64,000 bases of DNA from Scenedesmus sp. ARA3 (GCA_004335835.1 RWJK01001623.1:13561-77560); one strand, 5' to 3'; shown: positions 25,101 to 34,268, numbered from the stretch's first letter. Notes: generated by a model from the letters alone, not told the origin. Program-made: numbers and translations.

Positions 25101-26559
25101 GCTCAGGCAGCTTTGCTGGCAGCCATTGCTGTTAGTGCAGCAGCTGTTATGGCGCACCTCCAGCTGCAAGTTGGCATCTGGCTTGCTTTGGCAAGCCGCA
25201 TGGGCTCCATTGCTACGCGGGTTCATTGCACCAAAGCCAAGCAGCCAACCTGCCCATCTCTGCTATGGTTGTTCTGCCGCATCCCTCTCTCGCCCTCCGC
25301 TTGCCTGACCCCTCCCTCATGCTCCCCTGTTCCCGCCTCCGTCCCTCACCCTGCAGCAAGGCTGACAAGCCGGCGCACTTCAAGCCTCAGCAGGCCAAGA
25401 AGGTGATGGTGCTGGGGCTGCTGGCACTGCTGGGCAACGCACCCCTTCCCTCCTGCTGCCGCCTCACCCCGCCTCACCTCTGCTGCCTCCCTGCATCAAG
25501 GCGGACAAGCCCGCGCACTTCAAGCCGCAGCAACCAACTTTAACTCCCTGCCTGCCAATGTTCGCTTTGTTCCTGCTTTCTCCTCCTGCCTCCTTGCAGC
25601 AAGGCTGACAAGCCCGCGCACTTCAAGCCGCAGCAACCAATCCACCCCGGCAATCAACTCTAACTCCCTGTCTGCCACTGTTGCCTTTGTTCCTGTTGCC
25701 GCCTGCCCCCTGCAGCAAGGCGGACAAGCCGGCGCACTTCAAGCCGCAGCAGGCCAAGAAGGTGATGGTGCTGGGGCTGCTGGCACTGCTGGGCAACGCA
25801 CCAGATGCAGCGCTGCCAGCTGAGCTGGCCGCAGGGCTGCCGCAGCTGCTGAGTGGGCTGGTGCGGCTGCTGATGGATTTGAAGGTGCAGCAGGACAAGG
25901 CGGCTGAGGCGGAAGAGGAGGAGGACCCAGATGAGGAGGTGAGGCAGGGAGATGCGTGTTGGTGTAGTTGCGGGGGACAGGGTGTGCTTGTGCTGCCGCT
26001 GCTGCATCTGCTGCGTGCCATTAGGTTGTACGGTGCGCAGAGGTTGTTGGTGTGTATGTGCTGTTTCTGTTCTCTCCAAGTATCATCACTGCTGCCAGCC
26101 TGCTGTGCTGTGCTGCTGCCTGTACATACCTCCGTGCCCTTACGTAATTGCATATCGCATGTAATCCCCGCGCAGGATGACGTCGACGCCGATGACGGCG
26201 ATGACGACGACGCAGCCGCCGACGCGCAGCTCGAGGAGGATGACGCGTACATGCAGCGCCTGCGCAAGCAAGCCCTCAAGATGCTGCGCGGCGAGACAGC
26301 AGAAGACGATGACGACTCTGAAGACGAATGGAGTGACGATGGTGAAGAGGCAATCGGCACGCCGCTGGATGACATTGATCCATTTGTGAGCTTTGCAGAG
26401 GTGCTGGGGCAGATGCAGGCGGCCATGCCGGGCAGATATGCTGCGCTGGTGGCGGGGGCAGATGCTGGGGTGCTGGGGGCGCTGCAGGGTATGAGCGAGT
26501 ATGCGGCGCAGATCAAGCAGAAGAAGGCAGCAGAGGCGGCAGCGGCTGCGCAGCAGTAG
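15205..26559 (+). CDS. Importin-7/8-type nuclear import receptor (SAD2 orthologue)
   Basis: Twenty exons join in phase to 1046 aa, matching importin-7 size (~1040): 15205-15294, 15468-15600, 15888-15957, 16434-16551, 17112-17183, 17612-17740, 18080-18190, 18687-18781, 19635-19872, 20581-20658, 20976-21227, 21594-21793, 22033-22159, 22794-22956, 23335-23523, 23828-23939, 24174-24327, 24739-24941, 25716-25938 and 26176-26559. The N-terminal importin-beta domain ([26 protein letters not shown]) would bind RanGTP. Central HEAT-type helices include the family blocks [30 protein letters not shown] and HMxGS-like AIGSLS. Residues ~910-980 are strongly acidic ([21 protein letters not shown]), as in IPO7/8, before a short C-terminal helix. 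Cytoplasm-nucleus shuttling of ribosomal, histone or SMAD/MYB-type cargo is known for the family. Ten of the 19 introns hold copies of adjacent exon edges (see repeats). Confidence 0.95.
16556..17111 (+). repeat. Complementary (CAG)n and (CTG)n at the two ends of importin intron 4
   Basis: Intron 16552-17111 has (CAG)7 starting five bases after its donor (16558-16578) and about eleven CTG units running into its acceptor (17078-17111). The middle, 16580-16735, is rich in CAT/CAG/GGC triplets. Confidence 0.9.
17192..17225 (+). repeat. (CAG)n just after importin exon-5 donor
   Basis: About ten AGC units begin nine bases downstream of the donor at 17184. Confidence 0.9.
17831..17870 (+). repeat. 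Copy of importin exon-6 3' edge and donor
   Basis: Forty bases repeat 17711-17750 (exon end AEFMKLVCK plus donor) 120 bp downstream in intron 6, with one substitution, in the intron part. Flanking intron sequence is largely unrelated. Confidence 0.9.
18156..18580 (+). repeat. Exon-7 edge array with progressively decayed copies
   Basis: The live exon end at 18156-18197 is copied almost perfectly at 18292-18336 (shift 136). A clearly decayed copy lies at 18425-18460, and a related GCCGCGCTGGC segment recurs at 18404 and 18540. All are in intron 7. Confidence 0.8.
19142..19500 (+). repeat. Two pseudo-copies of importin exon 9 in intron 8
   Basis: Copies start at 19142 and 19365; the live exon starts at 19635. 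Each reproduces ~110 bp from the acceptor inward. The first lacks about ten bases in the middle and the second lacks one base (TTCAGGACC against TGGAGGACC), so both are frameshifted relative to the live exon. Both copies are followed by the same CACAACTGCTGCGCTG sequence. Confidence 0.9.
20303..20580 (+). repeat. Three copies of importin exon-10 5' edge in intron 9
   Basis: Copies begin near 20303, 20384 and 20486, the live exon at 20581. Each carries the LPLLCFD(E)ED-AEL coding block followed by CTG/GCT triplets; the two later copies and the live exon share the preceding CCGCAG acceptor. Confidence 0.9.
21471..21521 (+). repeat. Copy of importin exon-12 5' edge
   Basis: About 51 bp including the CAG acceptor repeat 21591-21641 exactly 120 bp upstream. 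Five differences in 48 exon bases, four of them silent third positions. The upstream 60 bp of intron also align weakly (CATC, GCCACCA). Confidence 0.9.
22282..22313 (+). repeat. Copy of importin exon-13 3' edge and donor
   Basis: Repeats 22137-22168 (KLMNE plus GTGCGG donor) 145 bp downstream, in the same intron that carries an acceptor-side copy at 22671. Confidence 0.85.
22666..22730 (+). repeat. Copy of importin exon-14 5' edge and acceptor
   Basis: Repeats 22786-22850 with a shift of 120 bp. Homology extends ~35 bases upstream of the acceptor (TGACCTATGC / TGAACTATGC), so the duplicated unit included intron sequence. Confidence 0.9.
22975..23167 (+). repeat. 20-bp TTTGACTGG minisatellite plus exon-14 3' edge copy
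   Basis: Three 20-bp units (22975-23034) built from TTTGACTGG and TTTGACCA half-units are followed by a decayed copy of the exon-14 3' end at 23060-23100 (shift ~159) and a degenerate run of the same 10-bp motif to 23167. Confidence 0.85.
23589..23642 (+). repeat. Copy of importin exon-15 3' edge and donor
   Basis: Repeats 23475-23528 ([15 protein letters not shown]) 114 bp downstream with five coding differences; the copied donor reads GTGCGT. Confidence 0.9.
24647..24685 (+). repeat. Copy of importin exon-18 5' edge and acceptor
   Basis: Repeats 24736-24774 with a shift of 89 bp; the CGCAG acceptor is intact. Confidence 0.85.
24990..25060 (+). repeat. Copy of importin exon-18 3' edge with inactivated donor
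   Basis: Repeats 24880-24950 with a shift of 110 bp. Seven differences in ~62 coding bases, six at third positions. The donor GT of the live exon is AT in the copy. A faint third copy may lie near 25110-25150. Confidence 0.9.
25353..25645 (+). repeat. Three copies of importin exon-19 5' edge in intron 18
   Basis: Copies begin at 25357, 25497 and 25600; the live exon begins at 25716. The first reproduces ~85 bp with two silent differences; the others cover ~40 bp ([12 protein letters not shown]) with only silent changes. Confidence 0.92.
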
Positions 26560-27950
26560 CAGCAGCAGAGGGTGAGGCGCAGCGTAGGTGTGAGACGGTG
26601 TGAGATTGCTGGAATGATTCTGTGTGGCGTACGTGTGGCGTTTGGCGGCGGAGGTGAGGCAGCAGCTGCTGCTGCTGTGCGGCGTGCAGCAAGCAGCGTG
26701 CTCAATACACAGCTGGTATGTTGTGCTTTAGGTGTACAGCTTGGTTCGTCTTGAAAGGTTTGTAAGCAATGCCTGCAGCTGGTGGTGCTACACGCTGTGG
26801 TGACCTATCTTTGGTTTTTCTTGCAGCACTGTGTGGTACAACTACAGGTCCCTTCATGATGAGAGCTTCAGGCGCCAGGTGCTGGGTGCTTGTTTGTGAT
26901 GCATGTTGGCTGTTTATACGCACAGTGCTGCTGCGCAGCTGCATCAACTTCTTTGGCGCACCATTCAAAGTGTGTAGCAGCTTGTGTTATCATAGCAGCT
27001 ATGCTATCAGCTATCTTATACCTGCGTGTTCAGCTGGTGGGCATATCCTTGTACACTGTCATGTGGCAGCTGAGAGCCAGACAGTAGCTGGGATGTTGCT
27101 GTGCTGCACAGTATGCACGCGGTGTGCATGTGCATGCAGCAGTTGCTTACAAGCGAGGATCGACAGGCGCTGGCATGCACGCTGCAACTCTTTATGCTGG
27201 CTATTCACAGTGTCCTGTGTGCTGGTGCCGCGTGAATTCATGTTTGTGGTGTACATTGGCGATCAGCTGCAGAGCACAAACATTGGACGTATGGTAAGCA
27301 TTCCTTTAAAGGCGTTTAGCTTGATGTCTGCACAGTGGCTGATGCCTTCAGCTGTGCCAAGGGCGGTTACCTGCAATGATTGACCTGCAATGATTGACCT
27401 GCTTGCACGTTGTACCAATTTTATACTGCAAATCAGCATCAGTGCTCTTTTTGCTCAGCGCTTGTTCACAGTGTGCTCAGCACCCTCCAGCAACACGATC
27501 ACAGCAGCCAACTGCAACATTTAAACAGCACAACAGCTGCAAAAGTTCCATCTGTCGTATTTGACAGAAAACAAGCAGTCTCCCTTCGTCGGCTCGGCTT
27601 CAAACGCTTGTTCGTGTGCCTGCTGTACAGCAGGCAGAGCTGTAGTGACCTGTTCAGGTCACTTCCCCTGGAATCTCGAGCGTTGGCGCCGGCGCACAAC
27701 AGAAATGATATAGTTCAGAAGATGATGTACACTGGCGCAAAACTATCTACCGATCGTGTGGTCCCTGTTCTGGGCCCAGTGCTGGTCCCGGCTCCGACAC
27801 CCTTGTCACTTGCTGACGAAAGGGCGTGCTTGCCTCGCTTACTTTGTAGCACGCTTGACACCCAGGCAAACATTGCTCATAGGCTTCATAAGCCGCATAT
27901 CTGACACGGCCGCATGTTCTTGCATTCGACACATCAGCATCCCTCCATCG
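26560..27950 (+). other. Intergenic: importin 3'UTR and Nudix-gene promoter
   Basis: Contains the probable importin poly(A) signal at 26761 and short frames without domain content. No gene is supported here. Confidence 0.5.
26761..26765 (+). terminator. Candidate TGTAA poly(A) signal, importin gene
   Basis: TGTAA, the usual chlorophyte poly(A) signal, about 200 bases after the stop codon. Confidence 0.5.
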
Positions 27951-28081
27951 ATGCGCTCTTTACTGCAGCAGCAACAGCTAGCCCGTATCGCACAGCAACG
28001 TGGCTCACAATGCCTTGGAGCTAGGCTGCTCCGGAAGAGGCGTATGTCCTGCAGGTGGGTATGCTCCAGCCAGCTGTAAGC

Positions 28082-28115
<34 letters not shown>

Positions 28116-28693
28116 CATGCTGCCGTATCGCTGCTGCTGCTGACATGTTTTGCCCCTTTCAACCCTGCAGTAGTAGTGCACAAGGAGCAGTAGCTGGTGC
28201 AGAGGCCTCGGCTGCTGCAGTGCGGCCCAGGAGGCCAGTAGTCACTGCATTTGTGCGCAGGGAGGATGGAAAGCTGTTGGTGGTCAAGCGCAGCGAAAAG
28301 GTGACCCACTAAAAGCACATCACACACCTGCAGGATCACTGTGTGTGCCCAGCAAAAGCTGCATGCACACAGTAAACAGCACACTTGCTTGCCTCTACTG
28401 TTGGAGGCAGCAGGAGCAGGCGTTCAGCGTGCACTGCAGCTGCAACGGATGCAAAGCTCTTTGATGCTGCTGCTGCTGCCCTGGTTGCACACAGCCGTGA
28501 ATTACATGCCACCATGTTCATTACCAGCAGCTGTGCAGCGTGCCAGTATGCGTGGGCAAACTTGTACATGTTGTGTTGTTGCTGCCGCTGCAGGTCAGCA
28601 GCTACCGCCACCAGTGGGGTGGCGTGAGTGGAGGCGTGGAGGGCAGTGAGTCACTGCTGCACAGGGCACTCACTGAGGTGGGGGCAGTGCACT

Positions 28694-28744
<51 letters not shown>

Positions 28745-29114
28745 GCAGTGATGCGTATACATAGCTGTTGAGGTGTGGAGGGCAGTGAGTCACTCCTGCA
28801 CAGGGCACTCACTGAGGTGGGGGAGGTGCACTGCAGCAGCAGCAGCAGCAGCAACAGAGCTACAGCAGACTCAAGAGCAAGGGCAGGGGTGGCCCGCATA
28901 CCGAAAGGGATTGCAGCCGCTGAAAAGAAGGGGAGCAGTAGCAGTAGCAGCGGTGGCGGTGATGCGCATGTCTGCAGTGTCGCCAACCTAGAAAGCAGCA
29001 GCAGCAGCCACAGAGCAGCTGCCTGTGCAGCCATTGTTGTGGCCAACGCTCCGCGCGCCTTGACACGGCACTGCTGCGCGCGCAGTCACGACTGGAAGAA
29101 TTGCATGCCAACTT

Positions 29115-29151
<37 letters not shown>

Positions 29152-30680
29152 AGATTGTTGAGGAGACTGGGCTCACGCCGCAGCAGCTGCAGCTGGTGGC
29201 CTTTGGGCGGCCGCTGCCAGTGGATGATCCTGGCCGCAGGCGCTTCCTGGTGCACCCCTTCCTGTTCCAGCTCACAGACGAGGCAGCAGCCGTGATATTG
29301 AACTGGGAAAACGAAGCATATGACTGGGTGACACCGAGGTGCGTGCAGCAGTCCCTGTACATACATGTATGCGGGTGTACAGAAAATCATAGGATGCTTG
29401 GAAGGTGTCCAGTAGCGGCAGCAGGGGTGGTGGACTGTGGTAGCGGTGCAATCCAAACAGCAACAATGGTCGCTGGCAGAGCCAGGCTTGATGTGGCACG
29501 ATGAGTTGCTGCAACATGAATAAACACTGCTCTGCAAGCGCTGCTGCATACGAAACCGCCACTGCTGCCAACGCGGCATGCCTGCTGCTGCTACTGCTGC
29601 TGCTGCTCCATGCAGTGCGCTGGCGCAGCTGCATCACGTGCCGCTGCTGCCAGAGACGCTGCGGCGGCTGCTGCTGCCGCCCTACATGCAGATGCACGTG
29701 CAGTACATCAAGACAGACAGGCAGCACGGCGCTTCGGAGCTCTCAGCATACGTGCTGCAGGCGCTGCGCGCAGCAATAGCACACGAGGAGCGCTCAGCAC
29801 CCTCGTCAAAATGCGGCACTCCTAGCACTACTGCAGCAGCCGCCGCAACCAGCCCGCTAGCAGCAGAAGCACAAGCCGAGGCAGCAGTAGCAGCAGCTGC
29901 TGCAGAGGGTAGCAACGGCAGCAGCAACGGGCAGCAGCAGCAGCATGCTGTGTACCCCAGCTTTGAGGCGTGCATGGAAGCATACCGAAACTTCTGCTTC
30001 CATATGGCTGTAGCGCGCCCCAGCATGGCGGCTGTAGCCAACTCTGCCACCAATGTGATGCTACAGCTGCAGCAGGAGGTGGCGGCTCGAGCTGATCCGT
30101 TTGAGCCGACGGAAGGAGTGGCGCGGTGAGCGGGCTGCAGTCAAAACAACACGTGAAGTGGCAGCAGCAGCAGCAGCAGCAGTAGGGTAGTTGCAGCAGC
30201 ACGTAAAACATGCAGCTGGCTGCGAGCAGTTGCTGCAGCGCAAAGTCCAGCAGAGATCTGTTTGCACCTGCCAGGCTGGAAGAAGTGCCAAACATTCACT
30301 CCTAGGACTGCATGCTGTCAATACAGCCGAAAAATGCTGCTGTTGTGTTTGCTGCCTTATGTTTGCCTAACAAATGCCTAACAATTGCCTGACACACGCT
30401 CCCTGCTTCCTGCTGTGCAGTGTGGCACTCACAGACGCACTCAACAAGCTGACCCAGCAGCTGCAGCAGCAGCAAGCCTCAGTCATCACCAACGGCGCAG
30501 CAGTGCTCAAAGGCGGCATGACAGTGCTCACAACCTCCCTGTCGTCCACGGTTGCAAAAGTGCTGATCCAAGCACACCAGCAGGCGCTGGCAGCAGCAGC
30601 AACCGCAGCCGATGGTGACGCAGCAGCAGCGGCAGCACTTGCAGAGCACATGCAGCGCTCTGGGGAGCTAGGCACAGCAT

Positions 30681-30711
<31 letters not shown>

Positions 30712-30783
30712 TGACCAGGCTGTGATTTCTGCAGGCATTGCACAAGGGGCTGCTGGCAGCATAGATCTGCTGCAGCAAGTCCC

Positions 30784-30819
<36 letters not shown>

Positions 30820-31774
30820 TGGCAGCAGTGTTGTAAAGGCGGGGCAGCTGTCCATAGACATGGAGGACTGGATTGATGATCCGGAGTTTTGGCCGAGCAG
30901 CAGCGGCATTGGCAGAGATGCGCTGGCAGCACCAAGCAGCAGCAGCAGCAGCAGCAGGAGCCGCTGGGAGCTTGATCTGGTGCGCGGCAGGCAGCAGCAG
31001 CAGCAGCAGCAGCACAGCAGCAGCAGCAGTGTCAGCAAGGGCCCTGGGCTGTCTGTTATTGTGTGTGAGTCGCGGCCGCTGTGTGAAGGCGTCTCCATGG
31101 CTCGGCGGCTGGCGGCGGCTGGCTTGAATGTAACGTTAATAACAGATGCGCAGGCGGGTGTGTTTGTGGAGCAGGCGGATGTGGTGCTGCTAGGAGCTGA
31201 CGCGGTGACACCTGATGGTGTGGTGAATAAGGTTGGCAGCAGGCTGTTGGCGCTTGCTGCAAAGGCGGCTGGTGTGCCTGTTGTAGCTGTCACGGAGTGT
31301 TTGAAAGTGTCACCTGGGCCTGTGTCAGCTGCTGCACTGCCTAACACAAGCTTGCAGGAAGGCGAGGAAGAGAAGGAAGCAAGTGAAGTGCTGCAGGGAT
31401 GGAGCCATGAGGCAGCAGCAGCAGTGACAAAGCTCATGGTTGTTAAGGAAGATAGCAGCAGCAGCAGCAGCAGCAGCAGCGGCAGTGCGGTTGTCGGTAG
31501 CAATGGTGCTGGTGAGAGTGCTGGTGGTGTAGCAGCTGGCAGCAGCCGCAGCAGCGGCGGCGGAGATGCGAGCGTGCTTGCTGCAGCGGGACCTGGCAGC
31601 ATTGACGTGCGCAACGTGTATTTTGAGGCGGTGCCGCTGCAGCATGTTACGGGGCTTGTTACTGACAAGGGTTTTGTGTCGCGGTTTGTGGTGGCTCAGA
31701 TGATCAAGCAGCGGGCACGCGACTACCAGCAGGCGTTTGGGCTGGAAGTGGTGGGGGGCCCTGCGGCTGTCTGA
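27951..31774 (+). CDS. Nudix hydrolase - eIF2B-like fusion protein, probably organelle-targeted
   Basis: Six exons join in phase (27951-28054, 28171-28300, 28594-28677, 29154-29338, 29616-30125, 30421-31774) to 788 aa. The Q/R-rich first ~50 residues resemble a transit peptide. Residues ~55-170 are a Nudix fold; the box is split over exons 3 and 4 as GGVEGSE-x7-TEIVEETGL, with T in place of the usual R. The C-terminal part matches the eIF2B alpha/beta/delta or ribose-1,5-bisphosphate isomerase fold: ITNGAAVLKGG, VIVCESRPLCEG, ITDAQAG, LLGADAV, VNKVGS and YFEAVPLQHVTGLVT. Long poly-A, poly-S and poly-Q inserts interrupt it. The same domain order is known in fungi as an uncharacterised eIF2B-family protein. 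A role in sugar-phosphate or nucleotide repair rather than translation is possible (inference). Confidence 0.85.
28082..28113 (+). repeat. (CTG)n in Nudix-gene intron 1
   Basis: About ten CTG units on the sense strand, upstream of the exon-2 acceptor. Confidence 0.9.
28633..28855 (+). repeat. Exon-3 edge duplicated together with its (CAG)n tract
   Basis: The exon-3 end plus donor at 28633-28697 recurs at 28772-28836 (shift 139) with a single silent coding difference. Both copies are followed by GTGCACTG and a CAG run (about 15 units at 28696-28742; about 6 at 28833-28851). The acceptor of the same intron is preceded by (CTG)n at 29119-29153. Confidence 0.92.
29117..29153 (+). repeat. (CTG)n leading into Nudix exon-4 acceptor
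   Basis: Eleven CTG units end in the CAG acceptor at 29153. Confidence 0.92.
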
Positions 31775-32145
31775 TGCATCTGCAGCGTTTGCATGCCGTC
31801 TTGCTTGCAGTTTTGGGTTTTCAAATCAGGTCTGCATTCTGCTTGATGAAGCAAATGGCTTGTAACATCAGGCCGGTGTGCATGGCATCATCATAGTGGT
31901 CATTTCTGGTGACGTGTCCGTGCTGTCAAAACTTCAGGGTTCAGGTGCATGTGGCGTCATTGTTACTCACCTGTTGTCGTGTACCGCAGCTGTGTAGCTT
32001 GCACAAGTCTACCTGGTAGAGGGCAAGTAGCACTTCGAGTGTTTGGGGCATGTACCATGTGTAGCATTTGCTTCATTGATGTTGATAGCAGCCAACAACC
32101 ACCAGTAGCAGCCGCTGCGGCAGCAGCAGCAGTAGCAGCAGCAGC
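31775..32145 (+). other. Intergenic: Nudix-gene 3'UTR and EngB promoter
   Basis: Holds a TGTAA motif at 31861-31865, 87 bases past the stop. The last ~45 bases before the EngB ATG are GCAGCAGCA-rich. No other gene is seen. Confidence 0.5.
31861..31865 (+). terminator. Candidate TGTAA poly(A) signal, Nudix-eIF2B gene
   Basis: TGTAA 87 bases after the stop codon. Confidence 0.5.
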
Positions 32146-34065
32146 ATGGCTGGTTCAGCGATACATGCTAGGCAGCTGTCTGGCTTGGAAGCTTCAACAT
32201 CTGGCAGGTGTTCATCACACGTACTAGGCTACCCTATCAGGCCACTCGCAGGCCTGCATCGGCAGCAGCATGTGTCGACGCCCCAACTACGGCAGTCCTG
32301 CATCGCAGCTGCAGCAGCAAAGGGACCCTCCGCCCCGCAAAAGCAGAAGCAGTTGCAGCAACAAAGCGTACAGCTGCCAAGCGGAGACTTCTCGCGTGTC
32401 AAAAAGTCCGTATTTGTAGGCAGCAGCGTGGACCTGAAGGGATGCCCACCTCAGGACTACCCAGAATTCGCAGTAATAGGCCGCTCAAACGTGGGCAAGT
32501 CATCGCTAATAAACATGCTAACGCAGAACAGCAAGCTGGCAAAGGTATCCAAGGAGCCAGGTGCGCTTTGCTGCTGCAGCTGCTGCTGCTGCTTTTGCTT
32601 GGTAGGAGGCATGCATGCAGCATCTGATGAAGTTGCTTTTAAACCATGCAGGCATGACAAAAACCATAAACCACTTTCTCATCAATGACAGCTGGTACCT
32701 GGTGGACCTGCCTGGCTACGGGTGAGTGGCAGCAGTGCAGCAGGCTGGTCAGGCCTGCCGGCAAGGTCCTGTCGGTGCCTGCTAAGCCTATTATTTTTAG
32801 CGCAGCGCAGCTCAAGCTAATACAGAACATAGCCACGTGGCTACCCTCTATCTCGGCAGCAGCAGAACCAGCGCACGCTGTGGTCAAGCAGCCAGCACAC
32901 TCGACGTGCACCGCAGCAAGCTATCTTTACTGCAGCTGCAGCGCTTCTGGGGACACCTCCCATTACCCTGCACCTGCTGGAAACCACGGCAATGCAAGCA
33001 CTGCAGCTGTGTGCGGAGCTGCTCCCCCCACAACCACGACCACCACCAGGCACAACATGTCGTTGCTTCGAGCTGACTGCGCCTGAGCCTGCACACTAAA
33101 TGATAAATTCATGCTGATTTGTGTCAGCAGTTTAGCTACGCAAGTATTATAGTGACAAACAATTGCATTCAACCACTGTGTGTCCGCATGTCTGCAGGTA
33201 CGCCAAGACAGCTGGCAAGTCTGATCGGGCCTCCTGGCTGACCTTCACCAAGGAGTACTTTGCCAAGCGGCAGGCGCTGGTGTGTGTGCTGCTGCTGGTG
33301 GATGGCAGCGTACCCCCGCAGCAGGTAGACCTGGACTGCGCCAACTGGCTGGCTGAGGCGCAGGTGGGCAAGGGGTTTGAGGTTTGGGGGGTTTAGGTTT
33401 GGTTGGCGGCTAGGGTGTGGCGACAGCAGCAGATAGACCTGGACTTTACAAACTGGCTGGCGGAGGCGCAGGTGGGCAAGGATTTTGAGGTTTGGGGGTT
33501 TTGGGTTTGGTTGGTGGCTGGGGTGTGGCGACAGCAGCAGATAGACCTGGACTGCGGGAACTGGCTGGCGGAGGCGCAGGTGGGCAAGGGTTTAGAAACC
33601 CAACTGAACCTCTTCGGTTGTTGCTGGGGTTCAGTGGCAGCAGTGAGATCTGTGCTTGCAAGCACAGCACTGCATGTGCAGTAGCAGCGGGATGCTAGCA
33701 AGCGGAGTCTGAACACTGGTGTGCCATGTGGTGCTGCAGGTGCCGTTTGCCATTGCGTTCACCAAGTGTGATGCGCGCAAGAAGTCCGGCCCCACGCCCG
33801 CAGCCAACATCAAGGCCTTCAAGGCGGAGCTGCTCAAGGTATGTGGCGTTATTATGTTTGGTTATTTGTATGCATGACATGGAACCTGACAAGATGACAA
33901 CTTGTACAGATGTATTTTGGCATGACAACGTGAACATGCAATGCACTGGATGTGCAGCCTGTTTCGGCCGCTCGAGCCTTCACTCCACCCTGCTGGGCTG
34001 CATGCGGATGCTCCTGGCATGCTTTTGATGTGTGACGCGTACATGGCAAGCGTGCTGCTGACACG

Positions 34066-34115
<50 letters not shown>

Positions 34116-34268
34116 TGTGTGCTGCTGCTGCTGCCGCCGCAGGACTATGAGCAGCTGCCTGCCTGCTTTGAGACCAGTGCGCAGCTGGGCCAGGGCCGCG
34201 TAGAAGTGCTCGGGTACCTGGCCTCACTGCGGCAGCTGGAGGCGGCGGAGGGCGGAGACTTCTTATAA
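32146..34268 (+). CDS. EngB/YihA-type GTP-binding protein, organelle-targeted
   Basis: Five exons join in phase (32146-32560, 32652-32721, 33198-33363, 33740-33838, 34143-34268) to 291 aa. The first ~80 residues are S/A/Q/R-rich with no acidic residue except one, consistent with a chloroplast (or mitochondrial) presequence. The TRAFAC GTPase motifs are complete: G1 GRSNVGKS (112-119), G2 Thr in [11 protein letters not shown]3 DLPGYG (157-162), G4 TKCD (225-228) and G5 ETSA (260-263). EngB proteins act in assembly of the large ribosomal subunit in bacteria and organelles, so a role in chloroplast ribosome biogenesis is likely. Intron 3 begins inside a 108-bp minisatellite that repeats the exon-3 end, and the 3'UTR holds decayed copies of the last exon. 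Confidence 0.92.
33321..33605 (+). repeat. 108-bp minisatellite spanning EngB exon-3 / intron-3 junction
   Basis: Units start at 33321, 33429 and 33537, an exact 108-bp period. Each contains QQ(V/I)DLD..NWLAEAQ, the donor GTGGGCAAG and a G/T-rich intron piece. Only the first is continuous with the exon. Confidence 0.95.
34073..34142 (+). repeat. (CTG)n before EngB exon-5 acceptor
   Basis: About 13 CTG units, a short interruption, then CTGCTGCTGCTGCCGCCGCAG ending at the acceptor. Confidence 0.9.

Noticed and set aside
27410..27904. 164-codon plus-strand frame upstream of the Nudix gene
   Set aside because: No recognisable domain and mixed composition. It could be 5'UTR. The Nudix start at 27951 joins exon 2 in phase without it.
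33321..33605. Repeat array as a CRISPR-like locus
   Set aside because: Units are 108 bp, contiguous and contain coding sequence. There are no short repeats with unique spacers, and the genome is eukaryotic.
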